Source: Hypsibius dujardini (Eukaryota; Tardigrada; Eutardigrada; Parachela; Hypsibiidae). Taken from it: a DNA stretch of 20,067 bases. The first letter of the stretch is position 1. Every line of letters starts with the position of its first letter. Below the pieces are notes generated by a model, which had not been told where the DNA came from, did no database searches, and saw only the letters and a list, made by a program, of their open reading frames with translations. Made by a program: the position numbers and the translations under genes. Location: the NCBI GenBank assembly GCA_001579985.1, contig LRSR01007234.1, positions 1 to 20,067 of the forward strand, given 5' to 3'. Positions 1-10,467 of the stretch are shown one piece after another.

Positions 1-178
1 AAATAGCACACACATTAGTTATTACATACAAGTAATTAGCTGCTGTAGCAGCAGAATCGGGTTAATAAGGTAGATAGACTTATTAACTGAGCACGGTACT
101 ATAATTTAACCCGCTGTAATGATTGGATATGAGGACTTGTTGGGCGTGGTCCAACAGCGGATATTCCCACTTTTGCTG
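1..178. other. Left edge, no gene recognised
   Basis: There is no exon with recognisable protein similarity here. A short open frame of about 39 codons starts at the ATG near 120 on the plus strand and runs into the repeat that begins at about 179; nothing supports it as a real gene. Confidence 0.4.
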
Positions 179-600
179 ACTTGGGGTGATTTGCATACCT
201 GGATCGCAGAAGGGGTTCAGTTTTGTTTTCTCAAATAGCCATACGTTAATGATTATTTTCAAAATTCAATTCGGCTGAGGCGCACAGTGAATTGTTTTGA
301 GACAATTTCAAAGTGTAAAAAACTTGAAGATTCCACTTTCCTGGCCATTTACTGGGGAAATATCAGTATTTAAGATTTAGTGGACAACAAAAAAATATAT
401 TACCCATTCCAAAATTCAATTCCAAGACGAGTGGCATCATCAGAAAACATTTTGAGGCATGGGAGAGGAGCTATGTGGAACTTTGTTACTTGGCCAGATA
501 TTCAGAAAACTGTTTGAGAATTCCCTCGTCTCACAAAAATACTTTAGAAGGATTTTGAAAAGCTGATATTTCCGTGAAAAATCCAGAAAAACGTTGGAAG
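179..600. repeat. Dispersed foldback-type repeat, copy 1
   Basis: From about 179 to 480 the sequence aligns by eye, in the same orientation, to 19573-19860. Shared landmarks are ggtgatttgcata, ttttgtttctcaaat, gagacaatttcaaa, a 'cctgg...ggggaaatatcagt' block and a 'cgagacga' block. The stretch at about 510-600, read on the minus strand, repeats the same 'ctgg...cacgg..aatatcag..ttcaaaat' block, so this copy has two inverted arms around a centre near 460. That is the shape of a non-autonomous foldback or MITE-like element. No transposase frame is visible. Boundaries are approximate. Confidence 0.6.
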
Positions 601-758
601 TAATCAAAGCTCAATAAAAAAAAACAGTTATGTCTTCATTACTGACAATACTGTATTTAGCGTAAAGGAAGTAAGCAAAAAAAGACAGTTGTTGGAACGA
701 GCACAAGCAATTTGTGCCGTTTGGGCATAAAGGCTTGTAGCCGGAAGTTTCGACTAAC

Positions 759-1689
759 CGCTCCCGTGATGCCACTGGAGAAATCTATGAGACCCATTCC
801 TGTGAACATGCGGACGTAATTTCGTGACACGTCTTCGAATGCTTGCAACTTGACGGCCAGTTGAAGCGACGGAGAATTCGGCTGTGTACACATAGAAATG
901 CAGAACCCATCGGTTAGAGCAAAAAAGAAAACAGTTATCGTATTTCTCTACAGACTAGTTTGGGACACGGGAAAATCAATGCACTATATAGCAAACGTAC
1001 AGACACAGTGATCATTGACGTACTGCTGGATCACCGCTACCGAGCCCGTCAACACGGCCGTGCAGTTTAATCGGGAACCGTAATGAGCGTATAGGTCCCG
1101 CCAACCGATCACCCTGTGGGAAAGACAATACACTTAATTAAACAGCCGCCGCTAAAATTTTCTGGCGTTCACTGTAGCTGGCTCACAACTCTAGCAAACG
1201 GCAATATAACGCTAGGGCAAAATCCCACAATAGAACCATGCATCCGAGGGCCACCGCGTACGTGCTATGATCAAACAATGTGTCCCCCACGTACCACGCG
1301 GCAAAGCTGATGGACACCACCAAGTCCAACGCGTAGCTAACCAACAATATCGGACTGAACACCTCGTTCATGGCTCGCGTCAGGAGAAGCGTATGGGAAT
1401 GAATACTCTCTAATTGGGCTATCTCTGTCTCGACAGCAGGAAGAGCGGTCTGATTCGTGAGAGAATCTTCCCGTTGTTGTTGTGTACCCAAGGACAAAAG
1501 GTTATTATCAATACACTGCAGCATGTATATAAGCATGTGTTTTAGAGGCAGTTGTACTTCCTTTCCTTTCTTCTAGTTTACTTATCTATTCATCTTTACT
1601 TTCAGTCTAATAAACTTGTTACCTACCCAACTTCCGGTTGCTAGACCTAACACCGCGAACCATGCATATGTGTTCTCCACTTTCAAACG
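759..1689 (-). CDS. Gustatory-receptor-like (7tm_7) C-terminal fragment, possibly a pseudogene
   Basis: Minus-strand exons can be spliced at about 1689-1627, 1515-1187, 1113 to about 1000 (donor uncertain), and 881-759. They give a hydrophobic helix (TYAWFAVLGLATGSW), a charged loop, two further helices (SPILLVSYALDLVVSISFAAW and, after it, VALGCMVLLWDFALALY), and a closing block, KLQAF...YVRMFTGMGLIDFSSGITGA, that ends at a phase-0 GTTAGT donor. Order and spacing match the last half of arthropod/nematode gustatory receptors, whose C-terminus carries a 'F.a.Gl..id...l..i.GA' block before a final phase-0 intron and last helix. I cannot place the last exon: reading through gives a hydrophobic end (KLLVLVPTTVFFCLLPLR), while splicing to an acceptor near 660 gives an immediate stop. 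The first helices are missing, and a TAG at 1692-1690 sits in frame between an upstream open stretch (to about 1831) and the first helix exon. Either there is an unseen start or this is a decayed copy. Function, if any, would be as a chemosensory membrane channel. Confidence 0.4.
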
Positions 1690-2115
1690 CTAACCATTGT
1701 ACTGACTTTTCTGCTGTTGGCTATCGATGTTTAGCGGAGCTTCAACTTGGCTGGCATTGCGTCGCCGGTTGCCAGTTTGGGGCCAACCATCCATGAAACA
1801 TGCCCCTCTTAATTCAACCCGCATCACATTATCGGTTCATCTATGCGTAAAACGTCAGTCAAAGAACGAAAAATGAAACACGGAACGGAACGACTGAATA
1901 GCACGGACCACATTCCACCCTAAATGGCGACGAATTCAGCCTCATGCATGCCAGGCGCCCGAATTCGTAATAAAAAAGTGATGGTCAAGGGTACTTAGGA
2001 TTCGGGCTCACAATGCCAAAGCTATTTCAGGCTAAAGCATGGACCGAACAGTTGATTAGTCGACGAGAACTGAAGTTTGTATATTGATGAACGAATGGCG
2101 GGGCATATTTGAACG

Positions 2116-2134
2116 GCCGGCAAAAATTGCCGGC
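2116..2134. other. GC-rich 8-bp hairpin just past the receptor stop
   Basis: Perfect 8-base arms (gccggcaa / ttgccggc) surround a 3-base loop. On the minus strand it begins about 22 bases after the later of the two candidate receptor stop codons, so it would lie in the 3' untranslated region. A role in RNA 3'-end formation or stability is possible but unproven. Confidence 0.4.
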
Positions 2135-2155
2135 AGTTTAGGTTGCAGATGAAGC

Positions 2156-5100
2156 CTAGAAGCAAACCGGCGGCACAAATACCACGATGGTTGTTTCGCG
2201 GAAACTCAATGCTCGTGACAGGGTTCTTCTGTTTTGGCCTGGCAGTCGCAGTAGTCCGAATTCCAGTCTCCACCAGTTTCGGTGCGCGTAGTGCATCGCT
2301 GTGAGCCTATACCAGATGGGACAGCAGTACTTAAAAGTTTCAAGCAAAGGTAGACTAAGTTGTCGACGTGGTTAAGAGTTGTTTGCTTGTTTCACGTTTT
2401 TAAATATACTCTCCTCTTTTTCAAATCGCTTGCTATTGCGAGATCACTATGGATTCTAAGAACCTTTCCTCGTTTTCGCATATTTGACTTTATGAGAGTG
2501 ACGCTCCACTTACCGCACGTAGGTGATGATGAACGTAATGAAGATGACGATGAAGGACCCTCCAAAACCCATCACGTATTGAGGCACTGTTCGAACATTG
2601 AAGTATTAGAGCACTTTACAAGCACCTGTGGTCGAAATTCACGGAACTAGTACAGCACCGCGTTTAGTGAGTGCTCAGTTTAGTGATTGCTTAGTTTTTG
2701 CTAACAAGGGAAGATGACCAACACGCGGCTTTAATTTTAGTTTGAGAGTCTTTCTAGCTCCCCCCCACCACTTCATTTACATTACAAGGACTTTTCTTAC
2801 ATTTCAACGAATCGGACAAGACGACAATAAATAAAAAAACTCAGATTTTATATCAAACTGGCTATTTTCACCCATTTTACCTGGGAAATAAAACTAGGTC
2901 CCGCACGAAAAAGGCTAACTTCACCCATTTGACCATTCGGTGACCGTTTTTCGTGGTGGCCACCCGCAAATTGCCGCATTCCTTAGTGGTCACCCGGAGT
3001 CCTCAGGAAACCGTAGTGGTCATCCGGAAGGGGCCGGATTCTTTAGTGGTCACCCGGACATGACTTGAATCCCTAGTGGTGACTAAGGTTTCCGAAGGGT
3101 TTCCACTAATGAGCTTTTGTTAAAGGTCACGAATTTTAGAGTAGTGATAAATATTCAAATGGCTTTTTTCACGCATTCTGTGATGGAAAATAGACATAAC
3201 CATTTTATATTGTTCATCTCGTTTTTCTTCGTGTGTTTTCGGGTGGTGCATGTTGTCGCGGTTTCTGACTGCCAAAGGATATTTAGCAATAGCACAGACA
3301 TACCGTGTGACGGACCGCAATCTTCACCTCGGAAACCGCAGACTGGACGGCTAGGCACCGGCCACACGCCCGGCCAATCCATAACGGCAACTTGTCGCAG
3401 CGGAGTGGTGTGTCCGTCTTGGATCAGGATCACCTGCGTTCAAACGCAACAAAACCAGTTGACCCCAGTACGTGTAAAGTAAGCTAGACGTCACACCAAA
3501 ATTCTAAAAATTAAAGACAAGAAAAGCAGCGAAACTTCAAATTTCACATAACCAAAAGCGGTATCGTGTAAAAGTCCTTTTTCGTCTTTTTTCCCACATG
3601 CTTCAAGATCGCTGATTTTTTATCCAACAACGTTTATTGTAGGGTCTTTAATCATTATCTCACATTCAAATGGTGAGTGATGGCCATCGCACTTGTCCTT
3701 TCTCCGCCTTCGTCGATAGTGAAGTCTCCCGCCTTTGTGTGGAACGTTCGGTTCATGAAGAGCTTAGCGAGCTGTTTGCCACTGGTTGACCAATTGTTAC
3801 GTCGCGTTTCATCCAGAACCTAGAGCGAAAAGTACCCTTTAATGAAGTGACTGGTTTCGGCGAGAAACGCAGGCATTGAATACATTCTTACCTCAGCCAT
3901 GCCCATCAACGTCATGTACGTGGCAAAGATATGCGGGTCCATCTGACGGTTTACATGGCATTTGTTAAACCGGGTTTTTCGCATCAATTTAACAGATGAT
4001 ACTATTCACGGCGTTTAAAACACTTTAGCTTGTTAACCGTATGAGTGTCCCGAATTTGCGTTCAAACGTTCAAACATCTCTGATAGAAAGGTGCCCTACA
4101 ATTGTTGTGACCACGCCTCGGCCGAGAACTACTAATGTTCTTACTTTTTGGTTCGGCCGGAACTTGTAGCCATACGAATCTTCTGTCAAATTCCTGATCT
4201 CCCTAAGGAGCTCGGGATTCTCGTCCAAAATAAGCGGCTCCACGACGAGAAGACATCTATAGGCTTTTATGAGGACCTGTAAATGCAGCGCACAACATAA
4301 ATTGGTAGTATGGAAGAGGTAGTGGTGATAGATCTTGATCTAGATCTAGAGAATGTTATGACAGGTGAGTGTTACATCGTCCGGTGTTTTGTTGGTGTGA
4401 GTCCAGGTATTGACGCCCATTATTGTACTTTGACCCAGCGCGGAGAAGGTGAAGTAAACCTTCATTAAAAGCCGACAGTATTATGTTAACATGCATGGCT
4501 ACAATATCGTCAACGACGACGTGCTTACGTAGTCGCCGTTGGTCATGTTGAGGTCCGCTGCAGCAGTCTGGAGAGAAAAATTTATGTAATGTACTCGGTC
4601 CGTGGATGGTTTTAGTAGTACTATGCTTGAGCGATGGCAGATTCAAACACTCAGACCAGGAGGCTTTGGAGGTCTTGCACGTTTCCAGTGTAGAATATCA
4701 CTGTTGCCAAAGACAAACCATGTCAATATGATGATTAAAAAGGCCTATTTTGATTTTGGAGGTGTTCAACTTGAAGGCGAAGGGAAGCACCATAAAATCC
4801 TCTTCCATTGATAATATCAGATAAAAATATGACCAAATAGTGGAGCTTGGCGGGCTTGTTTAATTTTGAAACTAGAACTCATCACCAGTGGCATTTTCGT
4901 ATAAAACTGTTCGCTTCTCTGTGCTCCGTTATAACCTGACTTCAAACCTGCTGACCTCTGCTCAGGTGTTTGACTGGCGCCATGAGTGCCCCGTAGTTCG
5001 TGCTGGGATCGGTGGAGTTGAAGGTAAACAGCGTTGCTTGAGCGGTCGGTATAGCCGCGAGTATGAACTGCCGAAGAACTATGAAGAAGCGTTCGGGGAA

Positions 5101-6860
5101 GGGATCAAAGTTGGTCTCGGCGAAGAGGACGACATTGAGCCAGTGGAAATGCCGCATCATGCTCTCAAACGTTCGCAGAAAGTCGGTCAAAGAGTTGCGG
5201 GCGGTGCTGATCCACGTGGGCCACTTTTGTTTGTCGCGTAAATTGTCCAGCATAATGACACTACCATCAACCACAGAGCCCTTACAGATCAACAGAAAAA
5301 TTGCGGGCAATGACGTACTTGAATTAAACAAACCTTGAGAGGTAAAGGTCGTCCAATCCTGTTGCCAATTTCGCTCCCATGTCCACTGAAATTATTGATT
5401 TCGTCAAAAACAAAACATCCAATACTGTTATTACTAATACTACTAACATAAAATTTTTGTTGTCCAAAAAACCTATTGTGTCACGATACCGAAAAACATT
5501 TTGTCTATCTCCATGACCTTTATGAAGAAATTATCGCGAACACACCGACTTAGCGGCGGCATTTGAGTTTTCAAACAGCTGGTGCAATTTTTCACCTTAA
5601 GGATATTGAACACCCCAACTGACCACCTCAGAAAAAGGGCCATTATTTCACGGCACTTGAATATTGTTCCAGTCTTCCCACAGGCGGGAAAAGGTGAAAG
5701 CATAACTTTCGTAATCCTAGGCGAAAATGCTAAAACTGTTTCCGAACTATTGTTGGACACATATTTCGCCGTGACATATTTCATACATATCGCTTCACAC
5801 AATTGATGAATTTAGATTGATGAAAAGAGTGGTGTTAATAAGTGAATCAGAAAATACGGGAACATTTCAAACGGTAAATATTAGTTTTTAAAATTGCGCA
5901 TGACACCTAGCTTTTTTCTTGTCTTATCGGCTTATCTGGAAGTCAATCAGCCACCTAAACATATCACAAGACTTATTTTGCCGAGAATTAAACCAACCCG
6001 GCATTTTTTTCAGCCATATAGATAAAATAAAGCCAGTCTATCTGTTTAATAAAACCAGAATTTTAGGAAACTGGCTAGATACTTGGCTTAATTTATCCCC
6101 GTGCTTCGTAGGGAGGGAGTGGTTTGTCCCCTTAAGTCGAACCAGCCGTGACCGTGTGGCCACGTTGGCGTCTCAACCCGGCCTATTGTTTGATAATCAG
6201 AAGCTAATCTAATGACAACTGGTTTCCTGAATTAGAAGAAGAGAGTCCAAACCCAAAGGTCATGATAAAACAGCTCCCGAGAACCGAAAAATGTCACACA
6301 TTTTGTCGACTACTCCGTAAAAACGTATGGATTTGTTTACCCGCTGGCTGCCATGAACGACACAGTAGCCGAGCCCACGATGGTAATTTTTTACCCCCCC
6401 CCCACTCTCCCAAGACTGACCTGTCTGCGCGAATACTGTCACGTCGGGCTTCCACTGCTGCTCCCGCTTTCGTTGCTCGACGAAGTAGTGATACGCCTGC
6501 GCGTTCTCATACTGGTCATTCCAGGTCACATAGGGCTGGTCGCACGAGTAGACGTACGTCTGGGTGATGTTGAGGTATGGATACGCCCGGCTGATGTCCA
6601 CCCGAGCCTGGTCAAACGCCGGTCCCGTGAATGTCAACGCGCCGAGTCGGACGGGAAATGCCATGATTAAGGTTAGGACTTCGATTTGCAGGATTCGGCG
6701 AGCATCCCTTGTTACAGGTGCTTTGCTAAGTGTCGGGATGGTGGGTGGGAGTACGCGCTCGACGATGCAGAATTCCAGAACCCCACCCGTCGCGTTGGGG
6801 TAAATGGTGGTGACCGTCGCATTTGCCATTCCGATCGGAACGCGAGCAGTTCTCTTCAAC
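2156..6860 (-). CDS. Natriuretic-peptide-receptor-like single-pass receptor, short tail (NPR-C layout)
   Basis: Eleven exons splice with consistent phases: 6860-6421, 5333-4956, 4700-4657, 4567-4529, 4459-4376, 4276-4145, 3942-3892, 3819-3664, 3433-3304, 2586-2514, and a last exon of either 2329-2206 or 2306-2156. The product is about 545 residues, close to vertebrate NPR-C. The ANF-receptor ligand-binding fold is evident from RLGALTFTGPAFDQARVDI near the start, then KWPTWISTARNSL, FHWLNVVLFAETNFDPFPE, TFNSTDPSTNY, LNMTNGDYV, VVEPLILDENPELLREI and GDFTIDEGGERTS. Next come the juxtamembrane PVCGFRGEDC Cys pair typical of receptor guanylyl cyclases, and one helix (GSFIVIFITFIITYV). Several N-x-S/T sites fit an extracellular domain. 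I see no kinase-homology or cyclase domain after the helix. One last exon gives a polar, Cys-containing 40-residue tail; the other gives a 49-residue tail with NWWRLEF, similar to the W-R-[IV]-x-[WF] start of a guanylyl cyclase cytoplasmic region. The first exon follows an acceptor (cctacag), so a signal-peptide exon probably lies upstream; I could not find it. Confidence 0.85.
2940..3090. repeat. 30-base minisatellite, about five copies
   Basis: The core agtggtcacccgga recurs with its 'gtgg' at 2956, 2986, 3016, 3046 and 3076, an exact 30-base period, with diverged sequence between cores. It lies inside the receptor intron between the last ectodomain exon and the transmembrane exon. The period is a multiple of three but the array shows no clean open frame. 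Confidence 0.75.
5657..6110. repeat. Dispersed repeat, copy A, inside receptor intron 1
   Basis: Aligns in the same orientation with 9686-10272 over most of its length at roughly 85-90% identity by eye. It begins at ttgaatattgttccagtctt and ends at gcttaatttatccccgtgc. Shared blocks include gttggacacatatttcgccg, cacctagctttttt, cctaaacatatcacaagac and ctggctagatacttggctta. It sits in the intron between the first and second receptor exons. The open frame found here on the minus strand also occurs, partly, in copy B, so it belongs to the repeat and is not a receptor exon. No transposase is recognisable. Confidence 0.75.
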
Positions 6861-8544
6861 CTGTAGGATTTTCAGTAATAGTCTCTTTTATGAGTGTATA
6901 AATTTAAGCGAACTGTACAGCTGAGTGACGGTACTGTTTGTCGCTCTCCACTGGTAATTTTAGGTGTGAAAGTTTGAAAATAAGCATGGCTCACCCGCTT
7001 TGATGTCCAGAAACTTTTTTGCTGATGCTAGTTGACGTCCAAGCGAACTGCAAAGCGTGGCCTGCTGTCAAACATTGGTTTTGAACGTCCCCTCTATAAA
7101 CTTACACTTACACGGTGGGTTTCTGCAAATTGAACCCTCACAGGGATTCTTTCTGTCGTTCCTTGTCGGAGTCTTGTCCTGTAACAGTACAATCCAGCAA
7201 AATGTCTTCCAAGAACGCCAAAAAAGGTTATAAATGCCCTACTCTCGGATAGCGCAAACAGAACTGTTTGAGACTGAATTCAGTTTCTTTCCGAACCCTG
7301 TCATACCCGCACTCATGTCGTCTGCTGATACCTTTGAACCCTTCGATTGCACAAGTCGAACGGACTCTTAAAAGGGACTGGAAATGCGCATATTTTGTGC
7401 AAAATGTATGCGCATGGTCTGCGTGTGGAATTTGAAAGAAGGATTTCTCGCTAATTGTATTCCAGTAGCGCCATGATAGTACATCACGTCTCTCAACTGA
7501 TTGCATTCATTTATTCACGATCAAGGTGCTACATTTCGTCTAATATCTTGCCAGACTTTTTGAGGATGTTTGTTGAGATTGCCATTAGAAGCTTTCAGGA
7601 CCTGTAGAAAGGTCAAGACACGGAAGGACCCAACGTCTCCTGAAGTATAAATAGTAATGGTTTCTCTCTGTCGCCGACCGACCCATGGCTTCGGGAACTT
7701 CGTTCTAAAATTCTCACATGACACAGCGTAAGGCGCAGCGTCTCACCAGGCCGTTTTTATCTTTAATGCACCCTTTTCGTGCAATGGCTCTGGCTTTTAG
7801 GGGACTGCTTTTTAAAATCTTACTTAACCTTTTTTAAGATACGCACAGAGGTCACGACTAGCCCTTGCCTTCGTGTGAGTGAAACGATAGAAAACTTGAC
7901 AGTCTCTTGAAGTCTGCAATAATTCCAGTCGTGCTGAGCCGTGTGGCAGTGTATTTAAAGGTAATTAGTAAGGGACCATCAATTTATTACGTCAGTATTG
8001 GTTAGGGGGTGGGGGTAAAAAAATACCTGACGAACTCTGACTGGACGGAGTGGGGGTAGGCCGGCGTTCTGACGTCAGCTTTGGGGAACCCAGTAGGCTT
8101 ACAAATTATTAATTTTGGAATTTTTGCAGACCAGGGAACGGACTGGCTGCGTAGCGACCTGACGGAAGACAGGCCTGATTTGGAGTGATAAAGATACATT
8201 TCATGTTTTTTTTCTGTAATGGAAGGGGTCTTTGGTTTCTGACGTCAGAAACTGAAGATCTACGGGCTGCTAAAAACTTTCTGATAAACTCTGACGTTTG
8301 GGGAGGGGGTGTCGGGTCGCCTATTAAAAATTAATGACGTAATAAACGGATGTTCCCTAATGACGCAATGCCAAATCAGTAAATTGTTTCAAATGTTTGA
8401 TGACGCGCTTTTAATTCGATTGAAGAGCAAGTCAGGCTACAGCAACCTTGCACTAAACGGGTCTGATAGAACCCAGGCGAAGTTTAACCCCACCGTTGCT
8501 CGCTGCAGTCTGTAACTAGTGTTTCGACAGCGAACGCATCGTTG
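6861..8544. other. Intergenic stretch upstream of the receptor
   Basis: No convincing exon is seen. On the minus strand an open stretch at about 7080-6990 ends in a GTGAGC donor and could be a receptor 5' exon, but it lacks a Met and a signal-peptide core. The part at 8020-8300 has runs of G (gggggtgggggt, ggggagggggtg) and repeats the phrase tctgacgtcag twice. Promoter elements could not be assigned. Confidence 0.4.
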
Positions 8545-9250
8545 TACAGATAAACGGATGGTCATAGACCAACGGACAGACACAGGGTCTGACAGAATAA
8601 AAAAAACGGCCAAAACGAGCCCCAAAATATGATCGATAGAAAGATCCGATGGTCAAATGAAGAAAGAAAGATGAGACACGTGAACGGACAGACGGATGTA
8701 CGTATAAACAATAGAGGGATGGATGATCCGGTACATCCGTCTAGGAATTCTTCATCCCGTCCCGTTTACCGTTCCCCCATCTGTTATTCCGTCACTCCGT
8801 CCATCCACTCATTCATTCATCCATTCATTCATTCATGAGTCCAACGCGTCCATTGGTTCGTCCATTCTAAGGCCGTTCGTTCTTCGGCTGGTCCATCCAT
8901 GCATTCGTCCATCCATCCCTTCATCTGTCTGTCCGTTCATCCGTCCATCCATCCGTTCGCATTCGGCCATTCCTGCGTCTGAGCGTTCGTCAATCCGGCC
9001 GTTCATCCTAAGTCCGTCCGTCCTTGCGTTGGTCCATCCGTCCAATAGTTTTTCCAATCGTTTATCCGTAGATTTGTTTGTCCGTCCATCCGTTTGACCG
9101 TTCACGCGTCTGACTGTCCATCCGGCATATTGCTAAGTCCATTCGACCTTCCGGTGGTCCATCCATTCGTTCATTCGTTTGCCCCTTCGTCCGTGCCGCC
9201 GCTCGTCCGTCCGTGTGTCCGTCCGTGTGTTCGTCTGTCCATCCATTCCT
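8545..9250. repeat. Degenerate tetranucleotide (TCCR/TTCR) array with a strand switch
   Basis: From about 8735 to 9250 the plus strand is a long run of imperfect tccatccg/tccgttcattcg units. Before that, at about 8545-8725, the complementary type (ggatgga, ggacagacgga) dominates. The switch is centred near 8716, where acggatgtac (8692-8701) and gtacatccgt (8731-8740) form a perfect 10-base inverted pair around about 30 bases. Serine/histidine/arginine-rich frames on either strand are products of the repeat, not genes. Confidence 0.8.
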
Positions 9251-9685
9251 GAACTTCTTGATCGATCGTCTTCCAACGCGTTCGCCCCCTAGTTCCCATT
9301 ACACATACAGAAACATATCTTTCCGTCTAATTTTTCGGAAAAAATCTGGCAAAATTTTTGCAGAAAATTTACTCGTTAAAATTCCGAAATTTTTAGGATT
9401 TCGGGAAGTAAGACAGATTTAATCCGACTTCCAGAATCAACCCCAACTGGCAAAAAATAGGATAGTGTACAGACCCTAGTACGCATTTGGTGGACAAAAA
9501 GTTTTTTTCGCTACATATAAAAATTACACTGAAAGTCCTGAGATTCGAACGACGTCGCAGTATCGTTTCTACTTTACTCTCTCAAACTCCAAGCTAGCAA
9601 AGCCCGGCTCTGAGCAAACGGTTCGATAGAAATAAACTCATGTGACCGTTCGAATCTAGGATCGCAAACCAAGGTATGATAGTGC
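9251..9685. other. Intergenic stretch, nothing recognised
   Basis: AT-rich sequence between the tetranucleotide array and the second copy of the dispersed repeat. Short matches to the tRNA B box (gttcgaatc) at 9650 on the plus strand and 9543-9551 on the minus strand have no pairing T-stem and are not called. Confidence 0.4.
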
Positions 9686-10272
9686 CTGAATATTGTTCCA
9701 GTCTTCCCACAGCCGTGAAACGTAAAAGCATAAGTTTCGCAGTTCTTCGGGAAAAAGCTAAAACTGTTTCAGAAGTATTATTGGACACATATTTCGCCGT
9801 GTTCTAAAACAATCAGAAATCCCACCATTGTGTCCCATAAGATGCCAAACCCTGGGCACCCTGCACAGACTTTTATCACTGTCATGTATTTCTAAAAACT
9901 TCTCGCCTTCTCGCCTTTCGAATAAGAATGAATAAGGTGTATAAAGTTTGAAAGCTCACACATATCGCTTCACATAAATTTAGACAGATAAAAAGAGTGG
10001 TGTTAGTAAGTGACTCAGAAAATAATGGAACATTTCCACGGTAAATATTAGTTTCTAACATTGCGAATGACACCTAGCTTTTTTTATGTCTTAACGGCTA
10101 TTCTGCAAGTCAATCAGCCACCTAGACATATCACAAGACTTATTTTGCTGAGAATTAAGCCAACCCGGCATTTTTTCCAGCCATTAGGTAAATAAAGCCA
10201 GTCTATCTGTTTAATAAAGCCAGAATGTTAGGAATCTGGCTAGATACTTGGCTTAATTTATCCCCGTGCGTA
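9686..10272. repeat. Dispersed repeat, copy B
   Basis: Second copy of the repeat at 5657-6110, same orientation. It carries about 150 extra bases at roughly 9804-9955 (from after atttcgccgtg to before cacatatcgcttcac) that copy A lacks. Either copy A has a deletion or copy B an insertion; I see no target-site duplication that decides it. The flanks diverge at nearly the same point in both copies, which fits a mobile unit better than a segmental duplication. Confidence 0.75.
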
Positions 10273-10467
10273 CTAGGGATAGGGCACCAATTTAAAGTGA
10301 CTCGCCAGAGAATTGTATTTCTACACCTCGATTACCCTCGGTTTCTACCACATAGTTCATATTCCCTTGCCTCTTTCTGTTTCTTGATTGACGCTTTGCT
10401 ACGTATCTGCCCGGTTTACGTCTAGTTAAATTAGGCCCAGTTTACCGGTGAAACGAGCGTGCAAGGA

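Noticed and set aside
2360-2650. 96-codon plus-strand frame with an acidic stretch
   Set aside because: It covers the receptor transmembrane exon on the other strand; the acidic run is the antisense of the Ile/Phe-rich helix.
2940-3090. CRISPR-like array
   Set aside because: Period is only 30 bases in total, cores diverge, and the setting is an animal intron.
4888-5338. Open frames on the plus strand
   Set aside because: They lie antisense to the large receptor exon 5333-4956, whose minus-strand translation matches the ANF-receptor family.
5473-5802. 109-codon minus-strand frame as a possible receptor exon
   Set aside because: Its first part is shared with the repeat copy at 9594-9788, and the receptor splices in phase from 6421 to 5333 without it.
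8629-9105. Ser/His/Arg-rich open frames on both strands
   Set aside because: All are translations of the tetranucleotide array.
9541-9660. tRNA B-box-like gttcgaatc words
   Set aside because: The flanking bases do not form a T-stem and no A box or acceptor stem is found at the right distance.
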